Shown here: positions 15,100 to 22,535 of the stretch, piece by piece
Layout of the letters: the number at the start of each line of letters is the position of its first letter
Position numbering within the stretch: position 1 is the first letter of the stretch
Source of the DNA: Sulfuricella sp035530375
GTDB taxonomy: Bacteria > Pseudomonadota > Gammaproteobacteria > Burkholderiales > Sulfuricellaceae
Assembly (NCBI GenBank): GCA_035530375.1
Contig: DATKUY010000017.1
Coordinates: forward strand, 1-26,435
Direction of reading: 5' to 3'
Length of the DNA stretch: 26,435 nt
The notes under the pieces: generated by a model
Seen by the model: only the letters and a program-made list of their open reading frames with translations
What the model was told of the DNA's origin: nothing
Database searches by the model: none
Program-made: the position numbers and the translations under genes

Positions 15100-15759
15100 T
15101 TAACGGTCGACAGGAAGGTGGTTGACCTTCCATTCAGGGAAGCCATCTTCCAGTCGGCGGGCACGATAGCCTTGCTGGCGCAACTGCTCAACCGCATCGA
15201 AGGCCAGCATGCAATAAGGGCCACGGCAATAGGCAACAATCTCCTGGTCACGAGGTAATTTGCTTAACCGCTCCGGCAGGGACTCCAGAGGGATATTGAC
15301 CGCCCCTGAAATATGGCCGGCATCGTATTCAGCTGAGGGGCGAACATCAATCACCATTGCCTCCCCGGAACTCACCAATCCCAGAAGCTCGTCGCGACGG
15401 ACGGGAGTCAGGTTGTCCCGGCTATCAAAGTTTTCGCGGACAATGCGCTCCACTTCAGCCAAGTGTCGTTCAGCCACATAACGGATATCCGTTAACAGTG
15501 AAAGCACCTTTTCATCGGCCAAACTGTAGATGACTTGGGTGCCTTCCTTGCGCGATTTAACCAGTCCACCGCCACGCAGGATGTGAAGATGGTGGGAAGT
15601 GTTGGCTACCGACATACCGCTTGCCCGTGCCAATCCGTCCACGCCACGCTCTCCCTGTGCAAGCGCCTCCAGCAACTCAAGTCGATTGGCGCTGGCAAGT
15701 GCTTTCGCAACGAGGGCGAAGTTTTCGAAGAGTTTCTTTTTGGGAGTAACAGCGGCCAT
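15100..15759 (-). CDS. ArsR-family repressor fused to a rhodanese domain
   Basis: This 219-residue regulator couples DNA binding to sulfur chemistry. Residues ~10–95 form an ArsR winged helix: ASANRLELLEALAQGERGVD, then the recognition helix SVANTSHHLHILRGGGLV. Residues ~118–219 form a rhodanese domain (VIDVRPSAEYDAGHISGAVN) with active-site loop CRGPYC, Cys178 and Cys183. The winged helix has no cysteine at all, so the cysteine pair used by persulfide sensors such as BigR/SqrR is absent. Sensing would have to occur in the rhodanese loop (inference). An operator-like dyad overlaps its own –10, implying autoregulation, and the same dyad precedes the DsrE-like and TSUP genes. Confidence 0.92.
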   Translation of the reverse strand: MAAVTPKKKLFENFALVAKALASANRLELLEALAQGERGVDGLARASGMSVANTSHHLHILRGGGLVKSRKEGTQVIYSLADEKVLSLLTDIRYVAERHLAEVERIVRENFDSRDNLTPVRRDELLGLVSSGEAMVIDVRPSAEYDAGHISGAVNIPLESLPERLSKLPRDQEIVAYCRGPYCMLAFDAVEQLRQQGYRARRLEDGFPEWKVNHLPVDR

Positions 15760-15773
15760 TGAGATAGTTTACA

Positions 15774-15796
15774 TATTCAAATATAGGTTTGATTAT
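15774..15796 (-). promoter_or_regulatory. Operator-like dyad, copy 3 (own promoter of the ArsR–rhodanese gene)
   Basis: The plus strand reads TATTCAAAT-N5-TTTGATTAT. Relative to its gene it is thus inverted compared with the other two copies, as expected for a symmetric repressor site rather than a promoter element. A minus-strand TATAAT (15792–15797) overlaps one arm, and ATG 15759 is 15 bp away. Binding would block transcription start. Confidence 0.75.
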
Positions 15797-16125
15797 ATCT
15801 CAGGATCGTGCAATAAAATATGACTACTCATTGCCTGAATCAAAGCTTATCCATGAGACCGCCAGACACAGGAGCGGCCACAATCAAGATTGAATGTGTA
15901 ATGCGTTGCACTATGATTAAATAAGTCCCTCAAACCAAGAGCATCGCCAATTCCTCCTTTTCCCATGAGCAACCCTTTCTCAACCACCGAGGCCGGAGCC
16001 CATCTCGATAAATCAAAAGAGGGATTTGTCCGGGAAACCGGGGTTAGCTCAGAGTCGAATTAAATTTCGACCTTTACATTCAACCCAGATCGCCAAGATG
16101 AAACTTTGACTGCCGATATTCCTCA
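15797..16125. other. AT-rich intergenic stretch with no gene
   Basis: About 330 bp between the regulator promoter and the hicAB remnant hold no supported gene. A 32-codon frame at 15965–16063 lacks a ribosome site. No terminator, tRNA or repeat was recognised. Confidence 0.6.
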
Positions 16126-16163
16126 CAGTATCCTTACACTATGACAGTATCCTTACACTATGA
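16126..16163 (+). repeat. Two perfect tandem copies of a 19-bp unit at the hicA start
   Basis: CAGTATCCTTACACTATGA occurs at 16126–16144 and again at 16145–16163 without a gap. The second copy contains the hicA start codon (16160–16162). The first supplies an extra ATG in another frame. It is either a recent duplication or paired binding sites for HicB. Confidence 0.9.
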
Positions 16164-16342
16164 AAGTCAACGACATATTGGCTCGTTTGCTGAAGGATGG
16201 CTGATACCTTGTCGCGACTCGCAGTAACCATCGCCAGTTTAAGCGCCCTGCAAAACCTGGCCACATTACCGTTGCCGGAAAACCGAGCGACGATCTCGCC
16301 CCCGGAACCCTAAACAGCATATTGAAGCAAGCCAGCCTCAAA
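16160..16342 (+). pseudogene. hicA: hicA toxin pseudogene (in-frame TGA at codon 15, stop codon lost)
   Basis: The frame reads MKVNDILARLLKDG, then TGA (16202–16204), then YLVATRSNHRQFKRPAKPGH and onward through GKPSDDLAPGTLNSILKQA. This is a full HicA mRNA-interferase sequence of about 61 codons. The toxin family normally has DGW at this position, so one G-to-A change (TGG to TGA) explains the break. The catalytic His24 context (NHRQF) is still present. The expected stop after LKQASLK is also absent, and the frame runs on into hicB to 16627. hicB follows intact. Read-through or a restart is conceivable, but a dead toxin is the simplest reading. Confidence 0.85.
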
Positions 16343-16356
16343 TACGAAGTCAACAC

Positions 16357-16569
16357 ATGCGCTACGCCGTCGTCATTGAAACTGCCGAAAACAACTTCTC
16401 CGCCTATGCGCCAGACCTTCCTGGCTGCATTGCCACCGGCGCAACCTTTAAGGATGCCGAAAGTCAAATTCGCGAGGCCATCGAGTTTCATATTGCGGGG
16501 CTTCGTGAAGATGGCTTGCCTCTTCCTCCCGCCACAAGCCAAGTTGAATACATTGAGATCGCAGCCTGA
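16357..16569 (+). CDS. hicB: HicB antitoxin, intact and probably orphaned
   Basis: This 70-residue short-type HicB has the complete partial-RNase-H-like domain: MRYAVVIETAENNFSAYAPD, LPGCIATGATFKDAESQIRE and AIEFHIAGLREDGLPLPPA. There is no additional DNA-binding domain at the C-terminus. The only ribosome site is a poor GAAG eight bases upstream, inside the run-on hicA frame. HicB normally binds and inhibits HicA; with the toxin gene broken it may have lost its function, or it may protect against HicA from elsewhere. It ends 54 bp before the ahcY –10 element. Confidence 0.88.
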   Translation: MRYAVVIETAENNFSAYAPDLPGCIATGATFKDAESQIREAIEFHIAGLREDGLPLPPATSQVEYIEIAA

Positions 16570-16622
16570 CTTTGGGGTTAAGGTAACGCTTACCTTCAAA
16601 AACAAAAAACCCAAAAATCAGT

Positions 16623-16628
16623 TATAAT
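16623..16628 (+). promoter_or_regulatory. Candidate –10 element of the ahcY promoter
   Basis: A perfect TATAAT lies 9 bp before the riboswitch aptamer, the right place to start the leader near 16635. No good –35 hexamer lies 16–18 bp upstream (the region is A-rich), so it may need an activator or be weak. Confidence 0.55.
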
Positions 16629-16637
16629 TCAACCCAA

Positions 16638-16740
16638 CCGAGGAGCGCTGCAACGGATTCCTTCCGTCAGGCTCGGTTTTCTAAAGAACTGCGCTCGCCT
16701 GTATTTAACCCGTGCCGGACACGGGATGCCCAGGTGAGCG
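16638..16740 (+). promoter_or_regulatory. S-adenosylhomocysteine (SAH) riboswitch
   Basis: The aptamer follows the SAH class closely. P1 pairs CCGAG (16638–16642) with CTCGG (16672–16676). P2 pairs ACGGA (16653–16657) with TCCGT (16663–16667). The pseudoknot stem pairs GAGCGC (16643–16648) with GCGCTC (16691–16696). The conserved GCTGCAACGG lies between. It senses SAH, the AhcY substrate; the class is known to raise ahcY expression when SAH builds up. Downstream, a hairpin (CCCGTG 16709–16714 with CACGGG 16720–16725) and the segment AGGTGAGCG (16732–16740) form the expression platform. That segment can pair over 9 bp with 16692–16700, competing with the pseudoknot. Confidence 0.93.
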
Positions 16741-16783
16741 ACACCCCCCGCATCCCCCCCGGCCACATCGTTAGGAGCTCGCT

Positions 16784-18190
<1,407 letters not shown>

Positions 18191-18196
18191 ATTTGA

Positions 18197-18259
18197 ACCG
18201 CAGAGGCGCAGAGACGCTGAGTTTTCAAGCCTTTCTCTGCGCCTCCGCGCCTCAGCGGT
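18197..18259. repeat. Dispersed inverted repeat, family C copy 2
   Basis: The left arm is ACCGCAGAGGCGCAGAGACG and the right arm, reverse complemented, is ACCGCTGAGGCGCGGAGG. It fills the gap between ahcY and metF and ends 8 bp before the metF ATG. The only purine-rich sequence available as a metF ribosome site is GCGGTGA at the repeat edge. Confidence 0.85.
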
Positions 18260-18267
18260 GAAAAATC

Positions 18268-19101
18268 ATGTCAAAAAAACCCATTTTAAGTTTCGAGTTC
18301 TTCCCTCCCAAAACCCCGGAGGGCATGGACAAGCTGCGCGCCACACGCCAGCAACTCGCCCAGCTTAACCCCGAATTTTTTTCGGTCACTTTCGGCGCCG
18401 GCGGCTCGACGCGCGACCGCACGCTGGAAACCGTGATCGAAATTCAAAAAGGAGGCCACAAGGCTGCGCCGCACCTGTCGTGCATCGGCTCGACACGGGA
18501 AAGCATCCGAGCCATCCTCGACGAATACAAAAGCCACGGCATCCGCCATATCGTCGCCCTGCGCGGCGACCTGCCTTCCGGCACGGCCTGCGCCGGGGAA
18601 TTCCGCTACGCCAACGAACTGGTGGAATTCATCCGCGCCGAAACCGGCGACTGGTTTCACATCGAGGTGGCGGCGTATCCTGAATTCCATCCCCAGGCAC
18701 CCTCCGCCCAGGCCGATCTCGCCAACTTCAGGCGCAAGGTGGAAGCCGGAGCCGATGCCGCCATTACCCAGTATTTCTACAACGCCGACGCCTATTTCAA
18801 CTTCGTCGACGAATGTGAGGCGATGGGGATTACCATCCCGATCGTGCCGGGCATCATGCCGATCGGCAACTTTACCCAGTTGGCACGCTTTTCCGACGCC
18901 TGCGGCGCGGAAATCCCGCGCTGGCTGCGCCTCAAATTGCAGGGCTACGGCGACGACACCGCCGCCATCCGCGCCTGCGGGCTGGACGTGGTGACCGGCC
19001 TGTGCGAGCGGCTGCTGAGCGGAGGCGCGCCGGGACTGCATTTCTACACCCTCAATCAGGCCGGCCTGATTTCCACCATCTGGCAGCGTCTCGGGCTGTA
19101 A
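18268..19101 (+). CDS. metF: MetF, 5,10-methylenetetrahydrofolate reductase
   Basis: This FAD enzyme makes 5-methyl-tetrahydrofolate for homocysteine remethylation. It has 277 residues. It carries LSFEFFPPKTPEGMDKL with the catalytic Glu10 (the equivalent of E. coli Glu28), VTFGAGGSTRDRT, and HIVALRGDLPSG with Asp101 at the flavin. IVPGIMPIGNF and PGLHFYTLNQ close the barrel. It has no C-terminal SAM-binding regulatory domain, as usual in bacteria. It is probably co-transcribed with ahcY, making the pair a homocysteine-to-methyl supply unit. The ribosome site is weak and lies at the edge of a dispersed repeat. Confidence 0.97.
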   Translation: MSKKPILSFEFFPPKTPEGMDKLRATRQQLAQLNPEFFSVTFGAGGSTRDRTLETVIEIQKGGHKAAPHLSCIGSTRESIRAILDEYKSHGIRHIVALRGDLPSGTACAGEFRYANELVEFIRAETGDWFHIEVAAYPEFHPQAPSAQADLANFRRKVEAGADAAITQYFYNADAYFNFVDECEAMGITIPIVPGIMPIGNFTQLARFSDACGAEIPRWLRLKLQGYGDDTAAIRACGLDVVTGLCERLLSGGAPGLHFYTLNQAGLISTIWQRLGL

Positions 19102-19167
19102 CTCGCGCCCGGCGGCAAAACCGAGGATCGGCGGGCTCGATTCACTAAAAAGACCATGATATCGTTA

Positions 19168-19196
19168 TTGTCTTTTAAACCCTGTTAGCATATTAT
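19168..19196 (+). promoter_or_regulatory. Sigma-70-type promoter before the HD-GYP gene
   Basis: TTGTCT (19168–19173) and TATTAT (19191–19196) are separated by exactly 17 bp. The start would fall near 19203. This leaves a leader of about 240 nt before ATG 19447, unusually long and containing the structured element at 19281–19381. Confidence 0.55.
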
Positions 19197-19280
19197 TCTT
19201 GTTAAATAAAAAAACGATGTCTGCGGCCAAGCCAAAAGATGACAAGTAAATAAATTTTGCATTCAATCCGCCGGGTTCAG

Positions 19281-19381
19281 GCGTTAAAGCTGGTAAAGAG
19301 GGCTAACCCTTACGAAAGACGGTAACGAGTTACCGGTCTGCAAGGCGCAAGTCTCATTTACGGCGGAATGGCCAGTTACGC
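19281..19381 (+). promoter_or_regulatory. Structured leader RNA, possible divergent c-di-GMP-type riboswitch
   Basis: An outer stem pairs 19281–19293 (GCGT, AA, CTGG blocks) with CCAGTTACGC (19372–19381), with small bulges. Inside, GACGGTAAC (19318–19326) pairs with GTTACCGGTC (19329–19338) with one bulged G. Words GGGCTAACC, CGAAAG, CCGGTCT and GCCAGTT occur in the order and rough spacing of GGGCAAACC, GAAA, CGGGTCT and GCCGGGTT of c-di-GMP-I aptamers. The key ACGCAAAGC segment is not conserved and the P2 stem is poor. The structure is visible; the ligand is a guess from context. Confidence 0.35.
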
Positions 19382-19446
19382 TAGTTTTCCTCATTTGCGG
19401 TGCTGCGCTTTCCCTGCCTAAGCTGCGGATTGGGTTGGGGGAGAGC

Positions 19447-20589
19447 ATGAAAAGGGTTTTGCATTCCGATCTCACGCTGGGGGAACCGCTTCCCTTCTCG
19501 ATCCATGACGCGGATGGCCGCTTGCTTTTGCGCAAGGGGGTCGTACTGACGATTCCCGGCCAGATAGACAAACTGGTGGCGCGCGGCGTCCTGATGGGGA
19601 ACGAGAAGAGCGGCGGCAACGCTTCCTCGTCCCGCAATTCTCCCAACCCTCCGGTGGTGAATCAGTCGGTGTACGACCAGATGGATGCGGTGGCGCTCAA
19701 TCTCAAGCATATCTTCACCACCGCCCTGAAAGCCCCGGAGCAGATCGATCTTCCGGACCGCATCAAAAAAAACGCAACCACCATCCAGTCGCTGTGCCAG
19801 GAAGATCTGGACAGCGCGCTGGCCGCTCCGTACCTGGATTTCCATAATCCCTACATTATCGTGCATCAATTGATGGGGGCCATCCTGACGGAAGTCATCG
19901 GCGTGCGTAAGGGGCTGACCGCCGAGGAGCGGCTGCCTTACGTGTGTGCCGCGCTGACCCGCGACATCGGCCAGCTTCCCATCCAGAGCGAACTCGACAA
20001 GTGCGGCGGCCCTCTGCCGCCCCATCTCAAGGAGGCGATGCTGGGGCACACCGTGCGCGGGGTGGAAATATTGAGCCGCGCGGGAGTGAACGACCAGGCC
20101 TGGCTGCACTCCGTGCGGCAGCATCACGAGCGCTTCGACGGCAGCGGCTATCCGTTGAAGCTCGGGGGAGAAGGCATCACTTGGGGGGGAGGGGTGCTGG
20201 CGATCACCGATACTTATAGCGCCATGACCAAGCCGCGGCCCTATCGCGACAACAAGGCGCATTTTCCGCAGCACGCGCTGCGCGACATGTACATGGGCAA
20301 GGATTCCTCGCTCGATGGCGAACTGGTTCAGGTGCTGATCAAGGAAATCGGCATGCTGCCGCCGGGTTCCATCGTCAGGCTGAAAAACGGCGAAATCGCC
20401 GCCGTCAAGAACCGCACCATCAAAATGTCAGAAGCCGTCGTCTACAGCGTCTACGACCAGAAAGGGATGCCGCTGGTTTCGCCGCTACGCCGCGAAACCC
20501 AATCCCCGGAGTTCGAGATAACCGGGATGGTGGCCTTCGAGGAATGCCGCTCCGCCGCGGTGACGATAAAGCGGCTATGGGTAAAGTGA
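19447..20589 (+). CDS. HD-GYP domain protein with a degenerate HD motif
   Basis: This 380-residue cytoplasmic protein has an N-terminal ~75-residue region (MKRVLHSDLTLGEPLPFSIH) like those of other HD-GYP proteins. An HD-GYP domain (~130–300) and a C-terminal beta-rich tail follow. Intact ligands are His140, His201, His226/His227 (HHERFDGSGYP) and Asp255. The central motif, normally HDIGK, reads R172-D173-I-G-Q, so one metal-binding His is replaced by Arg. Phosphodiesterase activity on c-di-GMP is therefore doubtful; a binding or protein-interaction role is possible. GGGGAG before ATG 19447 sets the start; a TTG four codons upstream is less likely. The next gene begins 31 bp later, probably in one operon. 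Confidence 0.88.
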   Translation: MKRVLHSDLTLGEPLPFSIHDADGRLLLRKGVVLTIPGQIDKLVARGVLMGNEKSGGNASSSRNSPNPPVVNQSVYDQMDAVALNLKHIFTTALKAPEQIDLPDRIKKNATTIQSLCQEDLDSALAAPYLDFHNPYIIVHQLMGAILTEVIGVRKGLTAEERLPYVCAALTRDIGQLPIQSELDKCGGPLPPHLKEAMLGHTVRGVEILSRAGVNDQAWLHSVRQHHERFDGSGYPLKLGGEGITWGGGVLAITDTYSAMTKPRPYRDNKAHFPQHALRDMYMGKDSSLDGELVQVLIKEIGMLPPGSIVRLKNGEIAAVKNRTIKMSEAVVYSVYDQKGMPLVSPLRRETQSPEFEITGMVAFEECRSAAVTIKRLWVK

Positions 20590-20620
20590 TTATTATAAAT
20601 TTTGTGCGGGGAGCGAAATT

Positions 20621-22381
20621 ATGGACATGAACCCTCCTGAAATGGGGCAGGAGCGGGATGGCGCCGGCAACGGGTCGTTGATCGCGCGCTCGGATAACAG
20701 CGGTGTCATTACCTACGTCAACGACGCGCTTGCCGAAACCAGCGGATATCGCCGCGAAGAGCTGATCGGCAAGCGCTTCCGTACGCTCTACCACCCCGAC
20801 ATGCCGCCGGCGCTGCTCGAAGCCATGAAGCTCCGGCTGAAACAAGGGCTGCCCTGGGTCGGCATCATCAAAAACCTGAGCAAGGACGGCGGCCATTTCT
20901 GGGTTAACGCTCGAGTGGTGCCGGTGCGCAAGAACGGGGAGCACGACGGATACGTCACGGTAAGCGACAAGCTGCCGTGCCTGTCGCGCGACGACATCGA
21001 CCGCGCGGAAAAAAGTTTGCGGACAGCGTGCTCTTCCGGGGCTCGCTCCGGGAGCGGCGGAAACTGGAACTGGAAAAACTTTCTATCGGTAAAAAACGGC
21101 GTTTCGATCGGCATCGTTTTCGTCACCCTGATGATGATCGCGGGCGGTATTCTCGGTATCGGCGGACTGCGTCTGTCCAACCAGGCGATGCACACCCTTT
21201 TTTACGAAGAAATGGAACCGGTGCGGGCTATCGGACGCATCAATTTCCTGATGGCGGACAACCGGGCGCAGATCGCCCTGGCATTGCACCACAATCCCGC
21301 CACCCACCAGCCCGGCGAGTTCGATCACGGCTTGCCGGCGCATCTGGCCGTGATCGAAAAAAACCGCAAGGAAATCGACTCGCTGTGGGAAGGCTATGAC
21401 AAGTTGCCGCGCGGCGGCTTGGAGCACCGGCTTTCGGAGGAATATTGGAATGCGCGCTCGCGTTATGTGAACAACGGTTTAATACCGGCCAAGAAGGCAT
21501 TGGAGCAGGGCGATTACGTCGCGGCGGAAAAACTGCTGCTGAAAAACGTCACCCCCTTGTACCGCGAGGCGAATCTGAAGGTGGAGGAATTGCTCAAGCA
21601 CCTTACCGCCAAGGCCGAAAGCAATTTTCTCGGGGTGACCGAGCGCAACGAAAACATTTCCATCATGGCGGTCACCGGCGTCGCCTTCGGCATTCTGGCA
21701 GTCATGCTTTCGGGCATGTTCTTTTTCCGCGGCACGGTGATGCCGCTGGAAGCGTCCATCGCCGCACTGGAGCGCATTACCGAGGGCAACCTGTCCGAAA
21801 CCATCGACCCGTCGGGGTGCGGCGAACCGGGCCGGGTGATGGCCGCCGTGGCGGTCATGCAGATCAACTTGAAGGCGATGATGGACGAAATCCGCCACTC
21901 GTCCGGTTCGATCCGCGAGCAATGCCGCCGCCTCAACCTCACCATGATGAATCTCGCCGAGCATTCCGAGGAACAGCACGACCGGGTATACCAGACGCTC
22001 GAAAGCATCGCCCGCTCGTGCAACGACCTGGGTGAGTTGGCACGAAATGCCGAGGCGGTGGCACATGTGGCCGAAAATTCGGAGAGCATGATCGAGGCGA
22101 TATTGGCGGAACCGGCAAAAGACCCGAGCACAGCCGCGTTGGCGGACATTGGCCCCCTTTCCATGGAGGTGGGCAAGCGCGAGGTCGCCCAAATGGCGCG
22201 GGAATTGGCCGGGGCCGCGCGTATCGAAGCGTTTTCGGTGGAGGCCGCCGCTTCCCAGATGAAGCAGGTGGCTTCTCTGATCGTCGAAAACCGGGGCGAA
22301 GTCCAGGGTGCCTGGGCGGCCTCGCAACAGCTGGAACAAACTGCCCGCGAACTGGACAAGCTGGTGCAGCATTTCGAATAG
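20621..22381 (+). CDS. Aer-like PAS membrane receptor with truncated chemoreceptor signalling domain
   Basis: This 586-residue protein carries an Aer-type PAS domain at ~18–118 (VITYVNDALAETSGYRREEL, HPDMP, GHFWVNARVVPV), which in relatives binds FAD and senses redox state or oxygen. TM1 lies at ~160–182, a helical periplasmic region at ~185–345, TM2 at ~347–369 and HAMP at ~370–425. The remaining ~160 residues are helical and end like a chemoreceptor (QLEQTARELDKLVQHF). The highly conserved hairpin tip that contacts CheA/CheW (normally with EAARAGE) is absent. It is thus unlikely to drive ordinary chemotaxis. GGGGAG precedes ATG 20621. It follows the degenerate HD-GYP gene by 31 bp. Confidence 0.85.
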   Translation: MDMNPPEMGQERDGAGNGSLIARSDNSGVITYVNDALAETSGYRREELIGKRFRTLYHPDMPPALLEAMKLRLKQGLPWVGIIKNLSKDGGHFWVNARVVPVRKNGEHDGYVTVSDKLPCLSRDDIDRAEKSLRTACSSGARSGSGGNWNWKNFLSVKNGVSIGIVFVTLMMIAGGILGIGGLRLSNQAMHTLFYEEMEPVRAIGRINFLMADNRAQIALALHHNPATHQPGEFDHGLPAHLAVIEKNRKEIDSLWEGYDKLPRGGLEHRLSEEYWNARSRYVNNGLIPAKKALEQGDYVAAEKLLLKNVTPLYREANLKVEELLKHLTAKAESNFLGVTERNENISIMAVTGVAFGILAVMLSGMFFFRGTVMPLEASIAALERITEGNLSETIDPSGCGEPGRVMAAVAVMQINLKAMMDEIRHSSGSIREQCRRLNLTMMNLAEHSEEQHDRVYQTLESIARSCNDLGELARNAEAVAHVAENSESMIEAILAEPAKDPSTAALADIGPLSMEVGKREVAQMARELAGAARIEAFSVEAAASQMKQVASLIVENRGEVQGAWAASQQLEQTARELDKLVQHFE

Positions 22382-22535
22382 CCGACGCGGCAATATCCCG
22401 ATTCCGCTGCGGCTCGACCGAAGTCGGCGGTCGCTTGACGGCGTAAGAGCCACCTAAAATCGGGCCGCGCTACTGTTTCTGAAGATAATGGGTTAAGCTT
22501 TTTCCTCAACCGGTTTTCCGTTTCCCCAATTACCG

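Noticed and set aside
15965..16063. A 32-codon open frame starting MSNPFSTTEAG in the gap before hicA
   Set aside because: There is no ribosome site, no recognisable sequence, and the length is within chance for this stretch.
16153..16614. A 153-codon open frame on the minus strand across hicAB
   Set aside because: The plus strand encodes clear HicA and HicB sequences; this is their shadow.
22435..22461. TTGACG followed by TAAAAT before the GGDEF–EAL gene as a promoter
   Set aside because: The spacing is only about 14 bp, too short for a sigma-70 promoter.
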